64,000 nt of DNA. It comes from Corythucha ciliata (taxonomy: Eukaryota; Arthropoda; Insecta; Hemiptera; Tingidae). Numbering within the stretch: position 1 is the first letter of the stretch; each line of letters starts with the position of its first letter. The notes beneath the pieces are model-generated. The model did not search any database. It had not been told where the DNA came from and saw nothing but the letters and a program-made list of their open reading frames with translations. This document shows positions 18,803 through 30,977 of this stretch, one piece after another. The position numbers and the translations under genes were made by a program. The DNA lies in assembly GCA_038030265.1 (NCBI GenBank), contig CM075937.1, positions 32,158,198-32,222,197 of the forward strand. Reading direction: 5' to 3'.

Positions 18803-21000
18803 TTTTTTTTTTTCTATCGCGTCTTATGCATATTCAACGAGTCGCTTATGGACAAACGGATAGGAGTTAAATGATGGGGTGGGAGGAGGTGAAGGATAGC
18901 ATTAAAAGTGAAGAAAAATTTCCCCTGGGGTCTCAAGAGAACTGAACAATCATACGCTATTTATGTAATTACCGCAAAAGGTCGTAATCGTCGTTGGAAG
19001 TACCGAACACGTTTCTTGCATATAATTAAAAAACTGAGCTTTCCGATGAGGATTTTTTTTATTTCCAAGTTTCTTCGCTGAGCATGCTAATGAGATGGAC
19101 ACTCATCAACATTGAGCTAAAGATAAATTAACTCGAATTTCTCAACTATCTATTTTAAAATAACAAAAATAACGTTGTTTGAAAAATGCTGCTACGTATA
19201 TGAAGCCACCGACCTTAATTACTTTCTCTTCTCTTGTACACACACTCTAGCAAGAAACGAAAAGGAACATAAAAAAGGGCGCCCTCGTGACGTTAATGTG
19301 TCACTTAAGACGCTAAGGCGGAATGTTAGGGCCTTAATCACAGATTAGCGTTTTTAGTCTAGAGACAGAAGAAAATTTTCTTTGGAGTTTCAAAGAGGAG
19401 ACAGACGAAAAACATTAGATGATCTCTTCATACTAACATCGCCTTTGTCGGGTTGCGACTCTTCCCCTTTTGCTCCGAACATGAGCGGCTTCGTATTTTA
19501 AGGAAAGGGAGGGAATAGTACTACTGTCGTTAACGGCTGCTCGTTAATATGACCGTAATTAAATAAGAATTACGAAGACTGGTAGCTCTATAGCGTACTG
19601 GAGCAGGAATAGATGAGGAGATCGTGGAGGAGTGGTGGCGATGGTTGTATGGGGGGAGGGTGCATTGCCGACAGGCGTCTTCGGACTCCTTTCTTGTTGG
19701 TTTTTCAGGCATTCCATCAACGGTAATGACGGCCAATGCCTTGCTTTGGAGGTACTCGTCCATCGTGTCTTTCCAGCTTGAAGGAGTTGCTGGGTTATTC
19801 AAGAGAGGGAGAGATAGAGAGCGAGTAAAAAAAAATTATTCACGCTATTAAAGGACATCCTTTTACTATATTTCCTTGGCATTCCTTTGGTTAAAAAAAA
19901 AAATAATATAATAATTGACTTCATTATTTGAAATTTCCTCCCTCGCATTCTCTATTCTTCGTATTAACACCTTTTTTCCATTCCTTTTATGCCTCTCTCT
20001 CTACCTCTCGGCTCTTTTCTTCTTCCACTCTCGTTGCCACCGTCCCCCACACTTCACCGTGGAAAATGAGAAAATGCCTTCTCGTACATCTTCCCCGAAG
20101 TTCTTTAAAAACTCATTGGTCACCGTTAACAAGGTAGGCGGGCATCACGTCGGTGGGAGCATCCGATGTAAAATTATCCAATCGCCAATTTTTACTTTTT
20201 TCTAACTATCCCCCCCCCACCATCTTCCAGCCAAGACATAATGCCCTCCTGAGGCTAATACATATATCCCGCAGAATGTTCGCGTAAATTACCCGCACGA
20301 ATGTTTCTAATACCGTGGTGATGAAAATGAGGCGAGAAAGGCACAACCTTTGGCGTCCCCTGTTAAAATGATAGTTTGGGGTACTTTTCGTGGCTTTCCC
20401 TTAATTTTTGGTCCGATAAATTTGTATACTGGCTAGGATAGACAAGTGATGGGACCGGTAAGCATCATCGCATCGTTATCGAGATACCGAGATGCGTAAA
20501 AGCTTTTCAGAAAAATTAAGAATGGTTAAATGTATAATTTCCTCATAATTTATTAAATACCCCGGAGATGGTTTGCTAATAGGATGGACGAGGACAGAAA
20601 AACTAACAAAAATGCAAACGAATCGTGAATTGCCAGGCTAACCTTCGAGTTTTTTTTCTTTTTTTTTTCTATAAGTTGAAGCATAATTACTAATCGCTGG
20701 GGGTCGAGTTTGCGCAACTTTAGAGAGGAGAAATCACATGTTGCATCTGGTTAATTCCTTGTTTTAATTTACTATGTTAATTCGTTTTAATTATCCTGGA
20801 GGGTAAATACGGATCAGATAATGAAAAAAGGTTGTAAAAAAATCGACTGGTTTCCGCCCGTTTATGAACTCGAGTTTCTCGCAATACGGGGCAGGGGTAA
20901 AAATTCAACCAACATTCATTTTTTACTTCGGGGCTTTCACCGCAAGCAATTTCTATGCAGACTGTGGCTAACATAGTAAGCCTATAGCAGTAGTACTCGT
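17881..21000. other. Apparently single-copy non-coding island
   Basis: No repeat family seen elsewhere in the window and no coding signal, but many AATTA/TAATTA words and pyrimidine tracts (for example 19970-20050). A (CT)n run followed by poly(T) lies at 18771-18813. Open frames here (19530-19851, 19915-20205) are low-complexity and not protein-like. Such islands are candidates for intronic or regulatory DNA of an unseen gene. Confidence 0.4.
18771..18813 (+). repeat. (CT)12 microsatellite with poly(T)
   Basis: About 12 CT units followed directly by about 19 T. Confidence 0.9.
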
Positions 21001-21159
21001 AATTAATTTATAGTTTTAAGGACACGGAATTACGTACGTATTAATAAAGTAGCCCGGAAAATAGGGGTACACGGACTCGCGTCGCGCTACACCCCCTTCC
21101 CTCAGCCAAATAAATTTGTTGTGCGTCCGAAATTTTCGCTGGCTTGACTTTTTGTATTA

Positions 21160-21480
21160 TTGACAGTCAAAGATCCAAATATCACTTGGCTTGCTCAATC
21201 AAAAAGCCAATTTCGCAGGATTGGCTACTTAAAAAGACAATTTTGTGGGAGGTAACTCATTCAAAAATGCAATTTCACGGGATTGTCTGTCTAAAAAGCC
21301 AATTTTCAGGGGTTGTCTAATACAAAAATCCAATCTCTCGGGGTTGACTCTTTCAATAAAGCAGTCTAAGTGGTTTGGGACCGCCAAAAATGCAATTCCG
21401 TAGATTGGGCTCATTCGGAATCCAAATTTCGTGGATTTGACTCGTAGAATCTACTTTTAGGGGTTTGGATAATTAAATTT
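21160..21480 (+). repeat. Degenerate ~30-bp tandem repeat, type B (array B1)
   Basis: Units such as AAAAAGCCAATTTCGCAGG, AAAAAGACAATTTTGTGGG and AAAAATGCAATTTCACGGG are spaced 30, 32 and 30 bp apart from about 21200. Each starts with an A-tract and has a TTGACTC/GTCTGTC-like word before the next A-tract. Type B recurs at 35620-36110, 37010-38060 and 60280-61830. Confidence 0.75.
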
Positions 21481-22960
21481 TAATTTCGGCTGCGGAATCC
21501 TAAAAAAAAAAACAATTCTAAATATCTGCGAAATTGTAAGTTTCTGGTCCAGTATCCTGCAATTTAGAAGTTTATAGCTTTAACATTTCTTTTCCAGGGA
21601 TCCACGGCTAGCTAACACCAACAGCAGCCAAAGCCTGACAAACATGCCAATTTGACGGATTCAGAAGGTGACTGACAATAAAAAATTCTGTCGAACGGAT
21701 GGCGGATTTTTGTAACTGAATTTTGGAATCACTCAATGATTTTTATTAATATTTATAAATTATATTTTAGCCGTAAAATTAGAGCTCTTTCTCAATTTCG
21801 GTCATGAAATTGAATCCATAGCGCCTTATAGCGCCTTTATTCAATTTCAGCAAAAATAATTTTCAGCTGTAAATGAGCGCCTTTTTTGCTAATTTAACAG
21901 AGAGAATCAGTACTTTATATCTCAGACCCTTTTTCACCAACAAAGTTTAGAATTGATCGTGATTAGTTGCCATTATCGTGATTAGTTGTTAATCGGCGTT
22001 GGTGAAAACGGTCCTCAATTTTAGCCGCTAAGTAACGCATTTTGTTACCTCCTGCCTTGAGTTGGCATTTTTTTCTCATCAACAGGCACAAAGTTGCCTC
22101 CAGAAACACGCATTGGAATTTTATCGATTTTAGACCCTACATACACCTTGAATGACCGATTTGTTCTCAATTTTGTTCATGAAACCACAAATTAGGTAAG
22201 GATTTTTTTCAATTATAGACATATTGTTATTTTATTTATTTTGTATTTATTATATTTAATTTTTTTATTTAGCTGGGAATGAGAGTTTTTCTCTATTTAA
22301 ACCGTAGGAATCAGCGCTCAATCTTAATTTTGCCGCAAAGGGTTTTTAAAACAAGAACCTTTTCTCAATTTCATCCAGAATTATAGTGCTTTTTCTCAAT
22401 TCTAACTGTGATTATCACTTTTCTTAAATTATAGCCGAGTCAGGGGCTTTTTTTCCCAGTGAATCGACGTTTTATCTTTTCTAGTCATGAATTTGTATTT
22501 TCCAGAAACGAGCGTTTTTCTCAGTTTCAGCCCCAAATTAGGGGTTTTCTCCAATTTTATAGCTGCGATTTGTAGAATTTTTGCCATTACAAAACTCATT
22601 AGTGCTTTTATTTCCATGTTCTTTCTAATCTTAGCGCACACGGTATGTTGCCTCCAGAAACCACGAATTGGTGATTTCTCACAATTTTTTTTCTTATGTT
22701 TGCTCTGCATTAGCGTTTCATTTGCAAACTTGCCCCATGAACAGTGTGCTAATGGGTTTTATAAATGTTAGTCGTAAAAGTAGGGCCACCATAAACCCCG
22801 AATTCACAAATGTTTCTAAATTTTATCCTCGAATGAGCGCTTTTTAAAACGAATTATGTTCCTAACTTCATGGATATAGAACTAAAAATCCCAACTTTTC
22901 CATCTTTAAGCATTTCAGGGGCCTTTTCAGAAGTGATACCCGGATCTGTCGCCCCCCCCC
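21481..22960 (+). repeat. Mixed repeat island, mainly type A (array A2)
   Basis: After a short type C-like stretch (about 21530-21580) and a TTTGACGGATT fragment (21646-21720), type A units dominate. Examples are AGCGCTTTTTCTC-like words with TTTTAGCCG at 21830, 22020, 22380, 22430 and 22540. It closes near 22900-22960 with CATCTTTAAGCATTTCAGGG and GGCC, the same closing module as R3 at 17.7 and 52.1 kb. Confidence 0.6.
21646..21720 (+). repeat. GACGGATT dispersed repeat R4 copy 1
   Basis: TGCCAATTTGACGGATTCAG, GTGACTGAC, AATTCTGTCGAACGGATGGC and GGATTTTT match, in reverse orientation, the block at 28198-28300. A partial copy (TTTGACGGATTTTTTTTAACGG) lies at 22998-23055. Confidence 0.6.
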
Positions 22961-23039
22961 TCACCACTACGAAGGCACACTACTGATTATTACTTATTTG
23001 ACGGATTTTTTTTAACGGAATGGAATACATTCTGATGGA

Positions 23040-24150
23040 TTTCTAACGGAATTTCGAGTTTGACTTGACGGGAAAAGCATAATGTCAGTTGCCAAGCTTT
23101 CCTTACAAATATAGCCACACAATTTTACAACACTTGGAGCTGAAAACCGGGGTGATTGCCAGTTATTGAGCCTGAATATTGGTGAGATTACGAGTTCCCT
23201 GTCTTTATTTCGGCGAAGTTGCAAGTTTCTGACCTTTATTTTCACGCAAATACGAGTTTCGGGACTGATCGTGGAGCCATGCTAGTCACGTCGCCCAAAG
23301 TCCGACGAACAGCCAAAATTGCAACATTTTCAAAGGTAAATACCTGTAATATTGAAAGTTTCTTGTCTGATTGTGAGTATTCGAGATTTTGCAAGTTTCC
23401 AGGTCTTAATTTTATCGATATTGCTTTGTTTCGGGTCAAAATATCCGCGCAATTGCATGTTTTGGCTCTAAGGCCCGCATGCGAAGTCGTTCCTCGAAAT
23501 TTCCTCGACTCCAACCTTCCTCACAAACCGTAGAATCACATGTTATTTTATAATTTTTCCAGTTTGGGAGGGAACTTTGAGGTTGAGGAAAATTCGAGGA
23601 ACGACTTGGCATACGGGCCTAAATATCCGGAAATTTGGTAGTTTCCTGTCTTAATGTTTGCAAAAAGGCACGTTTCAAAGCTTTTTTCAAGTGCTTTAGA
23701 AGATGGGCTTGCCGGAAACGACAGTGCCAGGACAAATATCTGCAAAGTGGCGACATTTTTTAAGCAAATATTCACGATATTGCAAGTTATACGTCTTAAT
23801 TTCTGGCACGCTGCAAGTTTCAGATTCAAATATTCGCCAAATTATTGTAAGTTTAGGGCCTAAATATCTTTGAAATTGCATGTTTTTGATCTGATTATCT
23901 GCAAAGTTGCTGGTTTCCGGTCTTTATTTTCGCGAAGTTGCACTAGGTTTTTATTTTTAGGGGGCGTGGACCCCCCGACTGGGCTCATAGCCTGACCGTG
24001 TATTTTTTTACATTTATAGACAAAATAAATTGGTCAATTTTTTGCTATTTCGGCCCTAATTTGAACAAAATTACAAATTCCCTGGCTGAATATCCGTGAA
24101 ATAGTCAAATTTGGGTCTTAGCTTCGCCGAAATTACAAGTTTAGGGTCCC
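23040..24150 (+). repeat. Degenerate ~30-bp tandem repeat, type C (array C1)
   Basis: Units carry GAAATTGCAAGTTT(C)TGG, then TC(T)TTATTTTCGC. Clear ones lie near 23215-23270, 23390-23460, 23640-23690 and 23770-23930. A GC-rich module (GGGGGCGTGGACCCCCCGAC, about 23960) is embedded. The pair CGAAATTTCCTCGAC at 23497 and TTCGAGGAACGACTT at 23588 forms an inverted repeat within it. Type C recurs reversed at 38850-39830 and 55560-56070, and forward at 58330-59300. Confidence 0.7.
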
Positions 24151-25343
24151 AGACTAGGCATCCCGAACAGCGCCCCAAGGCCTGCGTAACCTGCGTTCAT
24201 TGTTGAGACGGTCGGGGGAATTCGAAAAGCTGCCCACTCTTCTGTCTATCGAGCTCGCTACGCCCGTGTTGGCTGTATAGAGAAGACAAGCTGTATAAGC
24301 ACCAGAAAAGAAGTGGCTAGCTGCAGAACAGAAGTTGCCAGCTAAAGAAGAGCAGGGACGTGGTTTAGAGTTTCCTACATGTTTTTGTGAAGGATTTTGT
24401 TGACACGGAGGTAAGAGAAGAGATGTTGAATAACTGAATATTGAGTGAAACGGCGCTCCAAGTAAGTGGACCTGATGGGATCGATCCCCTTGACAAATAA
24501 TTTTATATAAAGAAACCTTTTATAATAAGAGTACACCGAAAAGAGAACAAAAAGTTTGTGCGGGAGAAATGGTGGGGGTGGAGAGATGAAAGTATATATC
24601 CCTCCCTTCCCAACCAGCCATCACCATCATCATATCCATATACTTCAATGATGGCCAAAAAGAACGTTGCATTGTATCTTGAAAGAGGGTGGGTAGGATA
24701 TTCGTATGATGTGGAGGTGAAGGAAGGGACGACTTAAATCTCTCCCAAGGGTAGATTTGTACTGCGGTTTTTAGTATTCAACCCAACCGTTGGGTCCGGC
24801 CATTAGTTCAAGAGAGCGGAGAATGAAGGAGAGGACGAAAAAGGAAGAGGAAGAAAAAGAAGTTGCTACAACGGAAACGCTTTAGTGACCTGAAGGGGGT
24901 CCATTTGACTGGATAAAAAAAGAATTGTCATAAAATATTGTATGATTGGGATGTAAAGGGAATGATGGGGAGTGGAAATTTTTATTCCAGTTTGCGCCCA
25001 GAAAATTGTCCACGTCTGCCTCTCTTCCCCTCTTTTCAACCAAACCCAAGTCTACCCATTGTTAAGTGCTGTTGATGTATGATGTATTTCAAGTTTTTCA
25101 CTTCTTCTTTCAGCTCCATCCTTACTGAAGGTCGAAAAAAGATAAATTACTATTTGTACTCTCAGCAGGATGTATGGTAATTAACGTAATTTACCTGTGA
25201 ATAATTCCTGTTTCGTTTTTAATTGATTTCCCTCCCACTTAACTCTTGGTGCTCATCATTTCCGATTGCACAATTCTGCTGTTTCAGTTATCACGAATAG
25301 CAAACTACTGCAAAACATTTATGTTGTTCTAATTTGTAGAAAT

Positions 25344-25510
25344 TAGGTTCGTTCTTTTGTCGTCCGGAGCTGCACTAACAGCTCTGAAAGTACTAACCTT
25401 TTCTCATTTTTCTCCTGTTACACATTTTCCTCCACATGATAACCCGCGAGGTTACAAACTCTCGAGCTGCTCGGAGTATAGTCCGGGACTGACAAACGAA
25501 CGGAGCTAAC
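25344..25510. mobile_element. M2 family, degenerate copy
   Basis: The left end AGGTTCGTTC followed by TTTTGTCGTCCGGAGCTGCA resembles the M2 TIR, and GCTCGGAGTATAGTCCGGGA, then CTGACAAACGAACGGAGC, forms the opposite end. The interior is shorter and unlike the full copies. It is probably an internally deleted or different subfamily member. Confidence 0.5.
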
Positions 25511-25639
25511 AATTCGTCTTAAATTTCCCTGGGTGGTTTCACCTAAAATGTTCTTTTTCTCTAGAAAACGATAAAAGAAGAGGCTAATTGGGGTAAAAGG
25601 TGTGAAATCATGATGCCTAGGGATTTCTAAACAAATTAT

Positions 25640-26006
25640 AGGTTTGTTCGTTTGTTGTTCAGTGTAGTGGTGCAGGTTTAGTTCGAGCAGTCCGGGATTT
25701 ACGTCATTTCTTCAAAGCAAACGAACGCTTTTGGTGCAAATGGCTAAACTAACGGTAACAAAAACGTTACCTTTATGATTTATTTCCGCTTCTCAGAAGG
25801 AAATGATTGACGAAAGGTGATTATTGAGCAGGTTATAACATTTCGAGCAGCAAGCTCCTCCTAATTTTTCAGTGTGGATAGTGCTGCACTGAACAGTCCG
25901 AGATTTGACAAACGAACGCTTTCAGTGTAGTTCGGGATCACAAAAGAACGCTTTTTGGACTTTTCGTGCAGTCCAGAGCAGCTCCGGACGACAAACGAAC
26001 AAACCT
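25640..26006 (+). mobile_element. M2 MITE copy 1 (367 bp), TAT-flanked
   Basis: It starts AGGTTTGTTCGTTTG and ends CAAACGAACAAACCT, with a 3-bp TAT duplication at 25637-25639 and 26007-26009. A full-length copy in the same orientation lies at 44932-45297. Words such as CAGTGTAG, CAGTCCG and AAACGAACGCTTT are repeated within it in both orientations, giving subterminal repeats. It has no coding capacity. Confidence 0.88.
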
Positions 26007-27780
26007 TATGACTCACTACAAAATTACTCACATTACAATTAAAAAAAAAATTGAAATATTTATTATAAGCCATGGAGTGCCGCGGAGTGTAAACGATAAA
26101 GATTTTTTTAAAAATCACGTCACATTCACATGCCATAATTCCAATCATTTCCCTTCTAACGTTTATTTACGTATCATTTACCGCAATCTTCATTTGATCA
26201 ATACGTTCATTAATACGCACGTGCTCGAAGATAAGAGTAATTCAAAATGGGAAAATTACGATTTCCCGTTAAGTTCTTCCGTGGTGAAATTGAGGTTAAA
26301 AGGTTCTTTCTGTCCCCACAAAAGGAGAATATTTTTCATTTGCCACTAATCAGTGTCTTTCTACTTCGTTGTCACCATCATCGTCCCAATAACGGATGAA
26401 TATTAACCCGAAGGCGCAAAAAACAACCTTTGACATTCACGGAGTTTCGCTGAAATTCAAATGAAAAAGGTGTCTATGATTAGGTGCATTTGTGGTGAAT
26501 TCATGACTAGAAGAATAACTTATACGTTCTTTAGAAATAACCCATGCTTCAAGGATTAACAGTTTAAAAAGGCATAAGCCCTATGTCCACTTCCCAACGA
26601 ATTTTTAAACCGAGTATAATCTTTTCTCTCTCTTTCTCTCCTCGAAATTACAACCCACCCCTTGCCAATACCCTCACGAATCATAGCGTTCTTTTATTTC
26701 TCCTTTCTCATTGCCTGTCTAAACTGATAATTAGGACCACGTCCTTATTGGAAAAGGAATGGTGGGAGTTTTAGTGGTTAGAGGGAGGGTTGAAGGGGGA
26801 GAAGCAACAGGATTTTTCACGAGAAATCCAATCGTTTGTAATGACGTAGAATTATGATTCCCTTCCTAGATGGCTCGAAGGTATATCTTATGCCCCATTA
26901 TTACCCAAGTTTCCAATCACACCTGCTTAGCTCGAGAATACATTTACTCCCTCTTATATACCATGCTCTTATAGATCCGTAACCAATTTCTTGGGAGATG
27001 GGCTCGGAGAGAGGGGGCATAAACTGTGTCCATGCTTTTTTTTTTTAAAGGGCTCTGTTCACGAATCAAATCATAATATGCAATAATATAATCCGAGTGT
27101 TGCGGCGGAGGGAAAGGTGGAAAAGAAGGGATTAAAAGATCCGTCACCACCTCCTCATCTTGGAACAGTCATCATGGATGCGAGCACAAATCATGTTTTT
27201 CTCACTAGTTAGGACCAATAAACGGATAGTACGATTTGGTATGGTTGATGGAGAGAAAATAGGGACATTGAACGGGAAGAAGGTTGAGAGCACGACTCTT
27301 CTTCTCTTTTTTCCAACAGATTATCGTAGATAAAGGAAGAGAGGCGAGAGGGTACTCACCGAATGAAAATCCCAGGCCTTGAGAAACTTATAGATGACTG
27401 AAATGGTGAACACAGTCAACTAGTGGAACTTTCGGGGGGAAAGGCAGATGAAAGAGGAAAACTTCGAGGGCGGAGCCAGCTCAAAATGTAAAGAATCTGA
27501 AATAAGAAGCAAAATTTTCGTCACAGCGCTTCCGACACGACCCCAATACGAAACAAAGTTATCCATTTTGTGAGAAATCGGTTCATTTTGTCAGGAAGAT
27601 ATGCCGCTCAATTCCTGAAAATCCAAGCAGTTCGTGAGTGAAATAGGTCGATTTTATTTGGTAGACAAAGTTAGAGAAAAACGTCCTGTCGTGATAATGT
27701 GTTAAAATTTGGCGTAATTGTTCTCTGGACTGCAGCGCACATTTCTGGATGTTCCCATCCCTCAGCGCCAAATGTGAGCT

Positions 27781-28060
27781 TCATGCAACGCCTCATTTAT
27801 TTTCCTCTTGAAAGCCCCCCCCCCCTCGTATAATCATTAATGATTTGAAATTTGAACAGAATGGATTTTGGTGGCCATGCATCCACCAAACAATCACGAT
27901 GGTTGCATCGAAGGTGCGGTCCAGTTCGAGCAATTTTTGGTTAGAACGGTCTGTGATCTGAACATGTTTTTCTGTTCGAGCTTTGTGAGGTTGGAGCATA
28001 TTGTGGTTCAATAATATTGGGTGAGGACTTTTGTTGAGTTCGCGCTGCAAAATTGAAGAA
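27781..28060. other. Non-coding transition sequence
   Basis: Unclassified sequence between the single-copy island and a small type A patch. A C-run is present at 27817-27825. Confidence 0.35.
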
Positions 28061-28300
28061 AAACCAAGATTCGCGGCTAAAATTGAGAAAACCCGCTTAG
28101 GAAAACCCGGTTAGGATTTAGGTAAAGCGCTGATTCTCTCGGTTAACATAAAAAAACCGCTCATTTCCTGCTAGAAATAAAAAAAAAAACGACCATTCGT
28201 TTCTAAAATCCGTCATCCGTTAGACGGAATTTTTCCCCGTCAGCCACTTTCTAAATCCGTCAGATCTAACAGGAAATCCGTCAAATTGGCAACCCTGATC
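28060..28300 (-). repeat. Short type A patch and R4 copy 2 (reverse orientation)
   Basis: TTCGCGGCTAAAATTGAGAA near 28072 is type A reversed. From 28198, AAAATCCGTCATCCGTTAGA, CGGAATTTTTCCCC, then ATCCGTCAAATTGGCAACC is the reverse complement of the R4 repeat at 21646-21720. Confidence 0.6.
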
Positions 28301-28524
28301 TGAGAGCCGTCGGCCCGAAATTGGGCGTTTTTTATTTATATAATATTTTTTGTTTCTTGCAAAAACATTAATTAATTCGGCAGTATGGGTCGACTTGCGT
28401 TATAACCGACTGTTTACCCAAAAAACTGAATACTTCGTTTACCCAAAATGGCTTCTATGCTATGGGTCAATAACTGGCACCATAACTTATTGTTTGCCTA
28501 ATAATCCGCTAGTAGGTATTATAT

Positions 28525-29210
28525 CATCCGAAAACTGGCCATAAGACCTCAGATAACTTTGCCGAAAAACAGGGAACAACAGCCACAAATGTCTGTTTTC
28601 GGCACGAATAAACTATACTCACGGCCCTAATACTCACAAAATGTGAAATTATTGGACCATTACAGAACTGGCTATGCCGCCGCCTCACTTCTGGAGCTTC
28701 TCGGACGATTTTGAATAAGATCGAAAGCGACATCATCAACAAGAAGAGAAGATTCGTGAGAGACATGGGTGACTTGAGGGCTGTCATCAGCTCTAATGTT
28801 TTCTGAATTTTGATTGGACTGTTCTGTGTTGACCCCTACATCACATTCAACTGGAGCCAAGTGGCGTGTTGATACTGTCGACTCTCTCCCGTCAGTGAGC
28901 CTCACGTGCGAGTAGTCAACGTTTCCGTGTAGAAGTGTTACTTTTTCGACTAATGGTTCGTACTTCGAGTTTCGTACGTGTTTTTTGAGATACCACCATC
29001 GTTGAGGAGCCACGAGGGAGCAGAAGTACCATATCCAGTTCGACGAGGGTGTTTGAACAAGCGTTCGTGTGGAGTAGCATTAGTTGACGTACAGAGTAAG
29101 GGACGTATTGAGTGAAGTACTTCATGAAGTACTGCTTCCCAGTGTTGTATGGAGAGACCACGAGAGTGTAGACTTGTAGAGCCAATTCCATAGTTCTCCA
29201 CAGGACAACA
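28525..29210 (-). pseudogene. Ty3/gypsy integrase C-terminal half
   Basis: Minus-strand frames give HSIRPLLCTSTNATPHERLF with a following FKHPRRTG segment, then WYLKKHVRNSKYEPLVEKVT, LHGNVDYSHVRLTDGREST and VSTRHLAPVE, ending in an acidic/serine tail with a stop near 28672. This is the C-terminal region of Ty3/gypsy integrase, where ATPHERLF and the VS..LAP closing motif are characteristic. At least two frameshifts split it. Confidence 0.88.
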
Positions 29211-29530
29211 TCGTACCTTTCGACTTGCCCGTTACCGGTAGGATTGTAGGGAGTGGTACGACTCGATTCGATGCCTGAGAATAGAGGAATTCCTTCATTT
29301 CAGTCTACATGAACTTGATCCTCTGTCTGTATGAATATAAGCCGGAGCTCCGAACATATAAATAAGAGTATGTACTACGTCAATGTGATATGACAGTGAC
29401 ACATCCAAAGCAAATGGAAAACGTGAAAATTCTTTTATAATAACAAGGAGATAGTGATTAGATGTTGACAAAGGCAAAGGACCTTTAAAATTAATATTCA
29501 ATATTTCGAGTATTCGAGAGTGCCCTCATT
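29211..29530 (-). pseudogene. Ty3/gypsy integrase catalytic core remnant
   Basis: The minus-strand frame 29295-29501 reads FKGPLPLSTSNHYLLVIIKE, then FSRFPFALD and FGAPAYIHTDRGS. In active integrases the residue before EFSRFPFA is the first catalytic Asp (ID-EF). Here it is Lys, so the catalytic triad is broken. The second Asp (HTDRG) is kept. A stop follows shortly after. Confidence 0.85.
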
Positions 29531-29929
29531 GTGGTGATATCTTGGTTTGATGGCCAATGGTAGAAGCGAGTGACAACAGGGTGGCAGAGGGAGATGTGTA
29601 AATTATACAACTTTTCAGCAGAGGTATGGATAGACGAACTGATTCTAGAGAATGCATCAGCAGCATAGTTATCGGACCCAGGTTATTGAAAGCAAGATAG
29701 CTCAATACGCCGCGCCGCCTCATGATTTTTTCATTTTTAACTTTTCCGGAGTGAGAGACATCAAACATAAAATGATGGTCTGTGAGGTAGTGACGCCATT
29801 TTCGAACTGCTTCTATTATTGCTTGAGCTTCTTTTTCAAGCGATGAGTGTTACAACCAGACAAAATCCTTGAGAAAAAAGGTACAGGACGACCGGCTTGC
29901 GATGTAGTAACCGCTAAAGCGCTCTCCGG
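29531..29929 (-). pseudogene. Ty3/gypsy RNase H 3' part and zinc-binding spacer
   Basis: Minus-strand pieces in several frames read EAQAIIEAVRKWRHYLTDHH, GKVKNEKIMRR, RIELS, PGSDNYAADAFSRI and LHISLCHPVVTRFYHW. This is the end of RNase H followed by the H-C-type spacer before integrase. Frameshifts separate the pieces. It continues upstream at 30160 across an inserted MITE. Confidence 0.82.
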
Positions 29930-30159
29930 CAGGCGCGTAGCCAGGATTTGGGGGGTATTTCCACTTTATGCCTATTTTCAGTTTTTAACTACATACTACA
30001 TATTATTATTATTATGTTTATTGTGCAATATTATTCCAATGCGTGAGCGGAGAAATTGAAAATAAAAAGTCTCCTTCAGGACATGGGAAATAAATCTAAA
30101 ATTTCGGGGGGGGGGGGGTCCGGACCCGGTGGACCCCCCCCCCCCCGGCTACGTGCCTG
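29930..30159. mobile_element. 230-bp hAT-like MITE inserted in gypsy RNase H
   Basis: Ends are CAGGCGCGTAGCC and GGCTACGTGCCTG, flanked by CTCTCCGG (29922-29929) and CTCTCCGA (30160-30167), an 8-bp duplication with one mismatch. CAG ends plus an 8-bp duplication are the hAT pattern. G and C homopolymers (about 30107-30118 and 30134-30146) form an internal inverted repeat around CCGGACCCGGTGG. Removal restores RNase H order (TDASESALAV next to TSQAGRPVPF). Confidence 0.85.
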
Positions 30160-30450
30160 CTCTCCGATGCATCAGTTTCTACCGCAAAAGGAATGTCTGG
30201 GTCGATACAGGAAACAAAGGATTTCTCAATGTCTAGTTTCAAATTCTCGAAAGCGCGAAGACCGTCTGATGAAAGGGGAAACGAAGTACGAATTAGGAAT
30301 TAAAGGAGTGATTTTCTCCGAGAATTGGGGAATTTGTGCTGAGTAATGATAGAACATCCCTATGACACGACGGAGTGATGAAGCAGAGGTGGACGCTTTC
30401 TGAGAGGGCTGAGACGATCAGGATGGGGCTTAACAATCCATTCGTAATGC
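30160..30450 (-). pseudogene. Ty3/gypsy RNase H N-terminal part
   Basis: The minus strand gives AFENLKLDIEKSFVSCIDPD, then PFAVETDASESALAVTTSQA, then GRPVPFFSQ, the start of a gypsy RNase H in which TDAS holds the first catalytic Asp. The frame is open here until the inserted MITE. The region between 30350 and 30450 reads poorly and is probably frameshifted RT thumb sequence. Confidence 0.82.
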
Positions 30451-30977
30451 TGTAGCCAAGCAGGTTTATCGATGTGTTAGAGAATAACGACTTTTCATTG
30501 TTGAGAGTGAGGAGTAAGTGCCTTTGAGATTTTCCAAGCGAATGATTCCATAGATGACCCTCTGGAACGCCGATACCCCATTGGTCACTCCAAAAGGAAT
30601 CCGTTTGAACTGGTACAGCTGCCCGCTAGCTTCGAAAGCAGCATAGATCCTGTCCGCTTCCTTTATGGGAATCTGGTGATAAGCAATTTTTAGATCTATC
30701 GTACTGAAGACTTTATTGCAAGCAACCTTGTTCACAATGTCCTCGATCCATGGAAGAGGATACGCATCGAGTAATGAGTGATTAATGGTTCTTGATTAAT
30801 CGAACCTGAGCTCTCCAGGGAGAGGAACTGGGCTCAATGATGTCTTCTTCAAGTAAACGTGCCACCTCAGCTTCAATGAAATGGATATCAATGACCGAAT
30901 GACGGCGGGATCTTGTCGCATTGGGAGTGCAGTCTTCCTTGAGGTGATTGAAAAGTGAAGCTGGTTCGACTTGACGG
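30451..30977 (-). pseudogene. Ty3/gypsy reverse transcriptase remnant
   Basis: Minus-strand frames give VARLLEEDIIEPSSSPWRAQ, then DAYPLPWIEDIVNKVACNKV, FSTIDLKIAYHQIPI, and FKRIPFGVTNGVSAFQR. The segment that normally follows WRAQV (the DYS-TIN block) has been deleted, with a stop just before LLDAYPLP. The catalytic YxDD region after NLKGTY is frameshifted and both Asp are lost. The first catalytic Asp (in STIDL) is kept. The enzyme is inactive. Confidence 0.92.

Larger units (their letters stand above)
24160..27780. other. Apparently single-copy non-coding island with MITEs
   Basis: Apart from the two related MITE sequences listed separately, this stretch shows no family shared with the rest of the window. 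It is rich in purine tracts (24820-24870) and AATTA words. Open frames at 25861-26349 fall inside and beside the MITE and do not look like proteins. Confidence 0.4.

Noticed and set aside
18771..18813. (CT)n plus poly(T) as a core promoter or polypyrimidine splice tract
   Set aside because: No exon, initiator or start codon nearby; simple repeat is the plainer reading.
30107..30146. G and C runs as assembly error
   Set aside because: They lie symmetrically within a MITE with matching ends and target duplication, so they are part of its inverted repeat, although exact run lengths may be unreliable.
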